A stretch of DNA of 64,000 bases, from NCBI RefSeq assembly GCF_021404545.1, contig NZ_JAAWWD010000003.1, forward strand, positions 124,001 to 188,000. The letters run 5' to 3'. The DNA is from Aestuariivita sp. Lineage in GTDB: Bacteria; Pseudomonadota; Alphaproteobacteria; Rhodobacterales; Rhodobacteraceae. The notes under the pieces were generated by a model that made no database searches, was not told where the DNA came from, and worked only from the letters and a program-made list of their open reading frames with translations. The translations under genes were made by a program, and so were the position numbers. This document shows, one piece after another, positions 49,624 through 57,272 of this stretch. How positions within the stretch are numbered: the first letter of the stretch is position 1; each line of letters starts with the position of its first letter.

Positions 49624-49957
49624 TGGTGAGGGTTGCTGTGACGGTCAGAAAGCGGGTTACTCCAGCGGGGTTGAAAACCCGCCTCCCGCCCTGACCGCCG
49701 CGATCTTGCCTGCTCACCGGAGCCGGGCCGCCGCTTAGGCCAGACCTGCCTTTCCCCCGGCTCGGTCCGCACTCCCATGTTCACCGCCTTGGAGGGTGGC
49801 AGTGGGGCCTTGGGGCGTGGAGTGACCGCACGACGCGGAATAGCTGCCCTTGTGCTTTGGCCCGTTACCCGGTAGCACTGTGATGCGTCAGCCCCGGCTA
49901 ACCCGTGAACGCCGACTGCCGCATGGCCCGCCGCTGCAACGGCGGGCTTTGTTTTTT
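49624..49957 (+). ncRNA. Candidate structured noncoding RNA or packaging-site region
   Basis: ~330-bp gap in a compact operon; nested stems GGTCAG/CTGACC and GCGGGTT/AACCCGC; plus-strand terminator at its end. Confidence 0.35.
49926..49957 (+). terminator. Strong plus-strand intrinsic terminator
   Basis: gcccgccg-ctgcaa-cggcgggc-tttgtttttt. Confidence 0.8.
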
Positions 49958-49958
49958 C

Positions 49959-50189
49959 TCACCTCTCGATCAGTTCAACGTCAGGCTCGGAGCCGGTGCC
50001 CAGCTCGGACACCAGCCGCCGCATGATCTGCTCTTGCTTCATCGTGGGACGCCACGCCGCCCGCTTGCCGTGCCGGGCGATGGACCGCACGAACCCTTGC
50101 AGCCATTCGTCGGTGCCGTCCGCCATCACCCGCCGCACCACCAACGGCCAGCGGAAGGTCAGGATTTCATCAAGCTCGCGGTCGGTCAT
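49959..50189 (-). CDS. Hypothetical phage protein
   Basis: MTDRELDEILTFRWPLVVRRVMADGTDEWLQGF; overlaps head-tail connector end. Confidence 0.6.
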   Translation of the reverse strand: MTDRELDEILTFRWPLVVRRVMADGTDEWLQGFVRSIARHGKRAAWRPTMKQEQIMRRLVSELGTGSEPDVELIER

Positions 50190-50734
50190 ACCTGCACCCC
50201 GCGATAGCGCGCGCTCACGCGGGCCATGTGGGGGGACGTGGTGAGGGACTTGGCGTCCATCGGCGACCTGCCGTCATAGTGCAGCGCGGCCTGATCCATG
50301 AGGGCCTGGGCGAGATCGGCAGGCACGTCCGCCGCCGCCGGTCCAAACCCGGCCTGATATTCGATGATGACGCGGCTGGGGGTGAGGTCGTGATAGCTCG
50401 CCAACCAGCGGATGTAGGGCCGGGTGCCGCCCACGAAGTCAAAGGCGGTGAACGCTTCGCCGTCGATGGTTACGCTCGGCACGTCTTCGTCCGCCACCGG
50501 CCCGATGGGTAGGCTCAAGCCATGCTCTTGTGCCGGGTTGAAGATCGTCACCCTGATCGTTTGCGTCAGCAGCGCGATTTGGGCGAATTGCTCGATTTCC
50601 GCCGCCGCCGTCAGGCCGATGTTCTGAATGGCATTGTCTTCGGCGTCGGCATCCACCCGGATGTGCCACTTGAGGTCATCAAGGATGAAGGGCAGCGCAG
50701 AGCCACCCGCAATCCGGTGCACAAGCATCTTCAT
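50186..50734 (-). CDS. Phage head-tail connector (gp6-like)
   Basis: LDDLKWHIRVDADAEDNAIQNIGLTAAAEIEQFAQIALLTQTIRVTI...DLAQALMDQAALHYDGR. Confidence 0.85.
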   Translation of the reverse strand: MKMLVHRIAGGSALPFILDDLKWHIRVDADAEDNAIQNIGLTAAAEIEQFAQIALLTQTIRVTIFNPAQEHGLSLPIGPVADEDVPSVTIDGEAFTAFDFVGGTRPYIRWLASYHDLTPSRVIIEYQAGFGPAAADVPADLAQALMDQAALHYDGRSPMDAKSLTTSPHMARVSARYRGVQV

Positions 50735-50997
50735 GCGGCGATCTCCACTTCGGAAATGTGTTTGCGGAATGCCATCTGGTCGCGTTCGGGCAAGGCTTCA
50801 TATGCCGCCAGTGCATAAGCCTTGCGCTCTTTCAGAGAGGCGAAGGAAGCCCACCAGCGCGCATCGTCCATCGGATTGAGGAAGGTCGGCAGGGGGTAAT
50901 CGGCGAAGGACAGGACCGCTTCGGCGACCTGCTCGGCCTGTTCCGGGGTATCGAGCGCCCGAAGTGCCGCCCATGCCAGTGCGGCGCGCTCTTCGAC
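50731..50997 (-). CDS. Unlisted ORF with unresolved start (alternative start or frameshift)
   Basis: Open frame VEERAALAWAALRALDTPEQAEQVAEAVLSFADYPLPTFLNPMDDARWWASFASLKERKAYALAAYEALPERDQMAFRKHISEVEIAA*; TGA overlaps connector ATG. Confidence 0.45.
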   Translation of the reverse strand, partial: VEERAALAWAALRALDTPEQAEQVAEAVLSFADYPLPTFLNPMDDARWWASFASLKERKAYALAAYEALPERDQMAFRKHISEVEIAA

Positions 50998-50999
50998 GG

Positions 51000-51272
51000 T
51001 TAGCCAAGAAGAGACGCTACACCAAAGGCGGCGGCCAAGATCGCGCCGACGGTGGTAAAGCCGTGAATGACAAAGGCGCGGTACATCTCGGCCCGCAGTT
51101 CAACGAGATCGGTTCGCACCTCGTTGATGTCGGCCCGGGTTGCGAGATCACCCTCGACCCGAGCAGCCTGCACGGTCGCCACGATTTCCGCCGCCAAGTC
51201 AGCACTTGCGCCTTTCTGTTGCAAGCGCTGTACGGCGGCATGTGTATCATTGATGATGATTGACGTGTTCAT
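51000..51272 (-). CDS. Small coiled-coil protein with C-terminal TM
   Basis: MNTSIIINDTHAAVQRLQQKG...ATRADINEVRTDLVELRAEMYRAFVIHGFTTVGAILAAAFGVASLLG. Confidence 0.65.
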   Translation of the reverse strand: MNTSIIINDTHAAVQRLQQKGASADLAAEIVATVQAARVEGDLATRADINEVRTDLVELRAEMYRAFVIHGFTTVGAILAAAFGVASLLG

Positions 51273-51587
51273 ATGTGCCTGAATTGTATCACACTTTTCG
51301 GTTCTTGTATGACCTGTGGAGAGGACCCGCCGGTGACATCGGCTCACACGCGCTGTGTGTTATCCTAAGCAGCGTTTTCAGCAAAGGTGGGGGTCACTTC
51401 GTTTTTGGTGGGAAAAGCGCGTAGCGGGGCATTGTTGGGGCTCTGGTGGCGTGTTGTTTACGCTGGGAGGCAGGGTCTTTAGCCGCCTTGCCGACCTGAC
51501 CCTTTCTGAATTTTTATTCGAGAATTTGTTTATCTGTTTTTGTTTTAGTCTCAGCGTCTTAGTAGTTGTTTATAGTAGTCGGGAATT

Positions 51588-51679
51588 CTTACCGAACCAG
51601 GACGGTAAACCTTACCGGACTGGGTGCCCCATTCTTACCGGCCTAGAACGGTAAATCTTACCGGTCTGCAACGGAACCA
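51588..51679 (+). repeat. Four 23-bp iterons
   Basis: cttaccg at 51588, 51611, 51634, 51657; units 1 and 3 contain cttaccg...acggtaa. Confidence 0.85.
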
Positions 51680-51686
51680 TTGCGAC

Positions 51687-52076
51687 CTAAGCCGCCCCTG
51701 CCTGTTCCCTCTCCAACTCTTTTTGCACGTCCCTCAAGACAGGTGCCTCGTCGTTGATGACGTAGATGTTGTGCAAGCCCCGCCCCTGCTTTTTCACTTC
51801 GATCATTTGCAGGTCTTGCAGCTCGGCCAGATACTTGCGGATTGACTTTTCATTCGTGCCGATGTCGCGCGCCAGCCGTTCCTGCGCAGGAAAGCAGAAG
51901 CCGTCCTGCCACGCGTAGTCGAGAAGGGTCGCGAATGTGATCTTCGCCATCGGAGAAATGCGCTTGCCCGCCCGGATCACCACGCGCGGCAATTGCGCGA
52001 AGCCGCTCGCAAGCAACGGGTTTGCTTTTTTGAAGCGCACAGTGCGCGCCTTCATGAGGTCTTCCATCGATGCCAT
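51687..52076 (-). CDS. Winged-helix replication/regulatory protein
   Basis: SPMAKITFATLLDYAWQDGFCFPAQERLARDIGTNEKSIRKYLAELQDLQMIEVKKQGRGLHNIYVI. Confidence 0.7.
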   Translation of the reverse strand: MASMEDLMKARTVRFKKANPLLASGFAQLPRVVIRAGKRISPMAKITFATLLDYAWQDGFCFPAQERLARDIGTNEKSIRKYLAELQDLQMIEVKKQGRGLHNIYVINDEAPVLRDVQKELEREQAGAA

Positions 52077-52085
52077 GTCCGAGAA

Positions 52086-52931
52086 TTATACCCTATGCCA
52101 ACCCGGTTCCGGCTGTTGATATCTACTGGCCGGATTGTGCTCTGGAGGAGTTGGCTGCTCGGTCGGCGACATCTCTGCTTCTTCGGTAAACCGCACGGGC
52201 TCGGATGGTTCGGTGCGAGACGACACCCCACTCAGCGCCAATGCCTTGTTCGCTTCGGCCTGCATTTCAAAACTGCGGACAACACGGTCGATTGTCTTGA
52301 GTGCTTCGTCGGTTGACGTCGCCCGGCGCTCCACTTCGGCCTGCGCCTTGTCGAGTTGCCCGCGCAAGAACGCGATCTCTTCTTCCTTGTCGCGCAATCG
52401 TTCCCGCACCTCTTCGAGAACATTCGCGGACACCCCTGCTGGTCGGATGTCAACCGAACCCGTGCGCACGGGTTCGGACGCGTTCGCACGCGGTTCGTCG
52501 GTCTTTGAAGGCTTCTGATCAGAGTTTGTCTCTGAGATCATGCCTGCACCGGTTCGAACAGGTTCGAACGTGTTCTCAGGTTCGACCGTGGTATTTTCCG
52601 CCGTTTCGGTCGCACCCGTGCGCACCGGTTCGGACGCGTTCGCACCGGCGAGAGATAGTTCTTGATCGACCTTGCGCGCCAGGGAAGCCTTCTCGATCTT
52701 CCACCGGTAGCTCCACATCGTATCTTCGCGCCGCACGGTGATATCCGCGTCCTCCTTGTTGTAAGAACGCTCCGCCCACTTTCGGAGGGTCTTCGGGGTC
52801 CGAGACAGACCACGTTCCGCACAGAAGGCGACAGCCTCATCGACGGTCAGCCACTCATATTCTAAAGGGTTTTCAGGGGTTCGCACTGGTTCGGACGGGT
52901 GCGAACTCGTTTGATTTATTGGCACGTTCAT
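52086..52931 (-). CDS. HTH plus coiled-coil protein with SEPVRTG repeats, Rep-like candidate
   Basis: EWLTVDEAVAFCAERGLSRTPKTLRKWAER HTH; five (S/F)EPVR motifs; C-term coiled coil. Confidence 0.65.
   Translation of the reverse strand: MNVPINQTSSHPSEPVRTPENPLEYEWLTVDEAVAFCAERGLSRTPKTLRKWAERSYNKEDADITVRREDTMWSYRWKIEKASLARKVDQELSLAGANASEPVRTGATETAENTTVEPENTFEPVRTGAGMISETNSDQKPSKTDEPRANASEPVRTGSVDIRPAGVSANVLEEVRERLRDKEEEIAFLRGQLDKAQAEVERRATSTDEALKTIDRVVRSFEMQAEANKALALSGVSSRTEPSEPVRFTEEAEMSPTEQPTPPEHNPASRYQQPEPGWHRV
52192..52906 (+). repeat. Five dispersed ~27-bp repeats embedded in the CDS
   Basis: tgcgcaccggttcggacgcgttcgcac-type copies near 52192, 52462, 52545, 52618, 52879. Confidence 0.75.
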
Positions 52932-52965
52932 ATGTGGTTCAGTTTACCATGCCGAACCGGACGAG

Positions 52966-54111
52966 TTACTTGCCCGTCAGAAAATCCGCCCACTGTTCCA
53001 ACAACACGCGGCGCTTCTCCAACAAGTCACTCCGCTGATACGCGCGTTCAACCTCGCTTCCAACTTGGTGACCGAGGGCGGTTTCTTTCACCTCGAACGG
53101 CGTGTCGGTCGTCTCTTCCACCCACGTTCGAAATGTCGCCCGGAACCCGTGCGGTCGGGCCTCCATCTCCTCGCGTTCCATCAATCGGCTCATGGTGGCG
53201 TCGGACATTGCTTTCCCTCGCGGGGACGGGAAGAGGTAGTCAGACCCGACGATGACGGGGCGGGTGTCGATGACGCGCAGCGCCTCGGGCGACAGTGGTA
53301 CCCGATGCGCCGTTGCGGTCTTTGTCCGCTTTGGGTCGAGCGTCCAAACGTTATCCTCGATCTCGTCTGGCACGGCAAACCGCACTTCACTCGTGCGCGC
53401 GACTGTCAGCATCAAAAACCGCAGCGCGTACGCAGACGGGAAACTCTGTGCAGAGAGCCAGCGGTAGAAACTTGGGGCCTCGCGGTAGGGGAGAGAGGGG
53501 ATGTGTTTGGTCTGATGCCGCCGCTTCCCAAGGAGCGCCTGAGCTTTCATCACCGCTTGCAGATCGACGTCGAGCCCGAGTGCGGCGGCGTGCTTCAAGG
53601 TGAGGTTCATCCGGTTCATCGCCTTACGCGCGGTGTCGGCTTTCTCGTGCCAGATCGGTTCAAGCGTCTTCTTGAGAACGTGCTGGTCGATGTCTTCAAC
53701 CGCCATCGTTCCGATCTTCGGGATCACATGCACCGACAGGGGAGACAGCCATCGACCTGCTCGCCCATCGTTCTTGAGCTCGGCCTGGCGGGCCACGAAG
53801 CACCGCTCAATCGCATCCGCTACTGTCAGCCGTTGCTCCCGCCGAAGCGCCACTTGTCGCGCCTGGATCGGATCGACCCCATCACGCAGTTGGCGACGTG
53901 CATCAGACGCCCGCTCCCGCGCTTCAGAAAGGGACACATCCGGCCAGCGTCCCAGACCCATTTCGCGTCTTTTTCCGGCAACGATGAGGCGCAACATCCA
54001 CTTGCCAGCTTCTTTCCGGCTCTTCACCAACATCAAACCTTGGCCGTCAAAGTGCTTTCCCGGCCCGAGCGACTTGATCTTTAAGTGTGATAGCGCGTTG
54101 ATGTTGGTCAT
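52966..54111 (-). CDS. P4-type tyrosine integrase adjacent to tRNA-Phe
   Basis: KRREMGLGRWPDVSLSEARERASDARRQLRDGVDPIQAR; TVARTSEVRF; RPHGFRATFRTWVEE; start at MTNINALSH. Confidence 0.92.
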   Translation of the reverse strand: MTNINALSHLKIKSLGPGKHFDGQGLMLVKSRKEAGKWMLRLIVAGKRREMGLGRWPDVSLSEARERASDARRQLRDGVDPIQARQVALRREQRLTVADAIERCFVARQAELKNDGRAGRWLSPLSVHVIPKIGTMAVEDIDQHVLKKTLEPIWHEKADTARKAMNRMNLTLKHAAALGLDVDLQAVMKAQALLGKRRHQTKHIPSLPYREAPSFYRWLSAQSFPSAYALRFLMLTVARTSEVRFAVPDEIEDNVWTLDPKRTKTATAHRVPLSPEALRVIDTRPVIVGSDYLFPSPRGKAMSDATMSRLMEREEMEARPHGFRATFRTWVEETTDTPFEVKETALGHQVGSEVERAYQRSDLLEKRRVLLEQWADFLTGK

Positions 54112-54247
54112 CTGGCCCCTTTTTTGGACCACCTTAACATCTGAAAAACAATGGGTCAGCATATTTCTGCATGGTCAGAAAACGCCACATAAGTCCTTGG
54201 TTTAAGGTTCTTTATACGGAAATATGAAGATGAATGAGAGTATTTAA

Positions 54248-54322
54248 TGGTGCCCGGGGGCGGAATCGAACCACCGACACGAGGATTTTCAATCCACTGC
54301 TCTACCCCTGAGCTACCCGGGC
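54248..54322 (-). tRNA. tRNA-Phe (GAA), CCA encoded
   Basis: Reverse strand gcccgggtagctcaggggtagagcagtggattGAAaatcctcgtgtcggtggttcgattccgcccccgggcacca. Confidence 0.95.
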
Positions 54323-54356
54323 ATAGGGAAACCGCTTGGTTTCGGGTGTCGGCGTT

Positions 54357-55790
54357 CTAGGGGAGTGAACCGGGAGTGTCCAGCGGATTTTTGGGCGTAT
54401 CCAAGCCGGATGCTCGGGTGCCCGTTCCCCCTGCAGCTTCACCCGCGATGCGGCCCAGAACGACGGCACTCAGCAGGCCGTTTCCTGACAGATAGCCCGC
54501 GTCCGATGCCCCCGAAACCCCGCAGGCCGCCCCCCCCACAGCATAAAGGTTGGGGATCACATTTCCGTCCTTGCGAAGCACTTGGGCACAACCATTGACC
54601 GATAGCCCCCCTTGTGTGTGAAAAAGCGCGCCTGTCACCCGCACCGCACAGAATGGCGGCGACAGCGCTGCGGTGTCAAAGAGACGCCCGAACCGGTCCG
54701 GCCCTGTCGGCAGAATGCGAGACAGCTCGCGAGACAGACACCCCGACGGAAGGTGCGTGGCCACCTCAAGGTCGTGCAGGGTGTCCGTGGTGATAATCGC
54801 CCCTTGCGCTTCCGCCTCGCGGAAATCGGCAAACTGACGGGCGATTGCTGCGATGCGGCTGTCAAATATCGTCCAGGCCACGCCGTCCGGCTGTGCCAGA
54901 ACGGCGCGCGCCGCCTCGGAATAGCCTTGCGCTTCGTTCCAGAACCGGACGCCATCGGTGTTGACCTGAAACCCGCCTTGGGTAATGACAGCCCAGGTGA
55001 TCAAGATCCCGTGCGGATGGGCGACGTTGCCATGCCCTTGGTAGGCACCCAAATGGCGGGTTTCCGCGCCGATCTCGTCGCCCCAAAGGACCGCGTCACC
55101 GGTATTGCCATCATGGCCGAACCACAGGGCCTCTGCGATTTCGGGCAGGTGTCGGCGAACCAACTCCCGGTTGCCGCCAAAGCCATTGCAGGCCAGGATC
55201 ACGGCGGAACAGCCAATACGCTCCTGCCCGCCATCCGGACGCGTCACAGCGATACCGCTCACGGTGTTTGCGTCCCAATAAAGCGTATCGACCAGAGCCT
55301 CACAAACGATGTCGATGCTCAGGGCCTCACACCGGCTGCGCAACGCATCGATCAACTCGCGCCCCGCGCGCGTAGGCAACCCATGCATGCGGCGGCGGCT
55401 GTGCCCGGGATAGTCAAAATCATCGACCAAGGAAAATGGCAGACCATGTGTGCCCTCCAGCCAGTCTATCGTATCGGCAGCCCCTGCGGCGAGAAGATCG
55501 ACCAGATGGGGATCGTTCTCTCCCTTGGCCTTGGCCTGAATATCGGCCGCAAAGAGCTGCGGGGTATCCGTGATGCCGAGCGCGCACTGAAGGCGCGTGC
55601 CTGCCGCCGGGATCAACCCCGCAGATAAGGCGGTTGAGCCTGAAGGCTGGCTATCGCGCTCCAACACCAGAACGTCCCGTCCGGCCTCATACGCCGCAAG
55701 TGCTGAGACCAGACCGGCCGCACCTGCCCCCACGATCACGACTTCAATGGACAGGTCGAATGTCTCGGGGGCGGGCAGGACTTTGGCCAT
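54357..55790 (-). CDS. FAD-dependent oxidoreductase (fumarate reductase flavoprotein-like)
   Basis: VVIVGAGAAGLVSALAAYEAGRDVLVLERDSQPSGSTALSAG. Confidence 0.9.
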   Translation of the reverse strand: MAKVLPAPETFDLSIEVVIVGAGAAGLVSALAAYEAGRDVLVLERDSQPSGSTALSAGLIPAAGTRLQCALGITDTPQLFAADIQAKAKGENDPHLVDLLAAGAADTIDWLEGTHGLPFSLVDDFDYPGHSRRRMHGLPTRAGRELIDALRSRCEALSIDIVCEALVDTLYWDANTVSGIAVTRPDGGQERIGCSAVILACNGFGGNRELVRRHLPEIAEALWFGHDGNTGDAVLWGDEIGAETRHLGAYQGHGNVAHPHGILITWAVITQGGFQVNTDGVRFWNEAQGYSEAARAVLAQPDGVAWTIFDSRIAAIARQFADFREAEAQGAIITTDTLHDLEVATHLPSGCLSRELSRILPTGPDRFGRLFDTAALSPPFCAVRVTGALFHTQGGLSVNGCAQVLRKDGNVIPNLYAVGGAACGVSGASDAGYLSGNGLLSAVVLGRIAGEAAGGTGTRASGLDTPKNPLDTPGSLP

Positions 55791-55791
55791 T

Positions 55792-56658
55792 TCAGTCGTC
55801 GCCTGCCTCGTATCTGGATCCCTCGGCGAGCATGGCGTCCGTTCCGATCACATCATTCAGACCGCCAAAGTCAAACATCCGATCCTGAAAAGGACCATTC
55901 GATCCATGGGTCCGCAGACTGCGATAGTAGCTCTGCGCGGTCTTCGCCAGTGCGCGGACGATGCCTCCTGGAAAGATGACGATGGAAAACCCCAGCGTTT
56001 CAAGATCAGAGGCGTTTTGCAGCGGCGTCTGCCCGCCCTCGACCATATTGGCCAGCAACGGGATGCGGCCCGCAAACTGGCGCGCCAACCGCGACACCTC
56101 ATCGCCTGACCGCGGCGCTTCGACGAACAACGCGTCTGCCCCGGCCTCGACATAAGCTTCGGCCCGGTCGATTGCCGCGTCAAAGCCATCGACGGCGATA
56201 GCATCGGTACGGGCAATGATCAGTGTCTCATCGCTGGCCCGCGCCTCCGCCATCGCCGAGATCTTGCCGACCATTTCCTGTTTCGAGATCAACGACTTGT
56301 CAGAAAGGTGACCGCAGCGTTTGGGGAAGGTCTGATCCTCGACCTGCAATGCATTCGCACCGGCCCGTTCATAAGCGCGCATGGTCCGCTGCGCGTTCAG
56401 CGCATTGCCAAAACCGGTATCGGCGTCGATGATCACAGGCAACGCAACCCGGTCCCGGATCAGGGCCATGGTATCGGCCATCTCACTCATCGTCGAAAGA
56501 CCGATATCGGGCCGCCCCAGCCGGGTATAGGCGACGGCGGCACCCGAAAGATAGAGCGCCTCGAACCCCGCTTGTTCCGCCAGTGTCGCGGTCAGCCCGT
56601 CATAAACCCCCGGCGCACAAAGAATTTCAGGTTGCGTGAGGCGCGCTTTGAGACTCAT
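55792..56658 (-). CDS. Isocitrate lyase/PEP mutase family protein
   Basis: CAPGVYDGLTATLAEQAGFEALYLSGAAVAYTRLGRPD; PVIIDADTGFGNALN; VEDQTFPKRCGH. Confidence 0.92.
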   Translation of the reverse strand: MSLKARLTQPEILCAPGVYDGLTATLAEQAGFEALYLSGAAVAYTRLGRPDIGLSTMSEMADTMALIRDRVALPVIIDADTGFGNALNAQRTMRAYERAGANALQVEDQTFPKRCGHLSDKSLISKQEMVGKISAMAEARASDETLIIARTDAIAVDGFDAAIDRAEAYVEAGADALFVEAPRSGDEVSRLARQFAGRIPLLANMVEGGQTPLQNASDLETLGFSIVIFPGGIVRALAKTAQSYYRSLRTHGSNGPFQDRMFDFGGLNDVIGTDAMLAEGSRYEAGDD

Positions 56659-57272
56659 GAGGCCGCCCCGATCAGTGCCAGGGTCTCGGCACAGGTCATC
56701 ACCTGCGTGACCGTGCCCAGAGAGGTCAGCGTGGCCTTGTGCACGTCATCGTTGAATGCGGCCGATCCATCTGACAACAGGATCGTCTCGATGTTGCGCA
56801 GATGCGCATCGCGCAGGGTGGACGCGACGCCGCCATTTGTCACGATCCCGCCAACGATCAGCGTGTCGATCTCCAATGCACGCATGATGTATTCCAGCCG
56901 CGTTTGATAAAACGCGGAATAAGCGACCTTCTCGACCGTGTAATCCGCCGGTGCCAGTGTATCGACCAGCGAATGACCAAAGCCACCCGGTGCGAAATCG
57001 CCCTTTGTCAGAAACGGACGCAACTGTTTGAGATGCGGTGCGATGAGCGGCTCCCCACCCGGCCCGGGTACCAGAGTAAACTGGGCCGACAGATAGGTGC
57101 CCCCTTTGGCGCGCAGCGCCTCCACCACCGGCTTGATCCTTTCGGGCAGCGCGGCAATCGCCGGGGCGCCCTGCCCCGCGCGACCATAGGCGCCTTCGGG
57201 ATGCAGGAAGTCGTTTTGCAGATCAATCGTCAGCAGCCCCGTGCGGGCGGGGTTCAGGACATCCAAGCTCAT
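56655..57272 (-). CDS. Isochorismatase-family cysteine hydrolase
   Basis: TGLLTIDLQNDFLHPEGAYGR ... LEIDTLIVGGIVTNGGVASTLRDAHLRN. Confidence 0.88.
   Translation of the reverse strand: MSLDVLNPARTGLLTIDLQNDFLHPEGAYGRAGQGAPAIAALPERIKPVVEALRAKGGTYLSAQFTLVPGPGGEPLIAPHLKQLRPFLTKGDFAPGGFGHSLVDTLAPADYTVEKVAYSAFYQTRLEYIMRALEIDTLIVGGIVTNGGVASTLRDAHLRNIETILLSDGSAAFNDDVHKATLTSLGTVTQVMTCAETLALIGAAS

Larger units (their letters stand above)
41470..54247. mobile_element. Tail-less HK97-type prophage-like element, candidate capsid-forming satellite (boundaries approximate)
   Basis: Integrase at left, regulators, head/packaging module, replication-type genes, second integrase at right beside tRNA-Phe; no tail or lysis genes seen. 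Confidence 0.65.

Noticed and set aside
51355-51654. 99-aa plus-strand ORF overlapping the iterons
   Set aside because: Low-complexity translation, no family pattern, lies over repeat/regulatory DNA.
51588-51679. Possible CRISPR or VNTR reading of the iterons
   Set aside because: Units are contiguous, only four, with conserved half-sites instead of unique spacers.
41445-54247. Gene transfer agent cluster
   Set aside because: An HK97-type head module is present, but integrase, repressor and iterons are present and GTA tail genes are absent, so an integrative satellite or prophage fits better.
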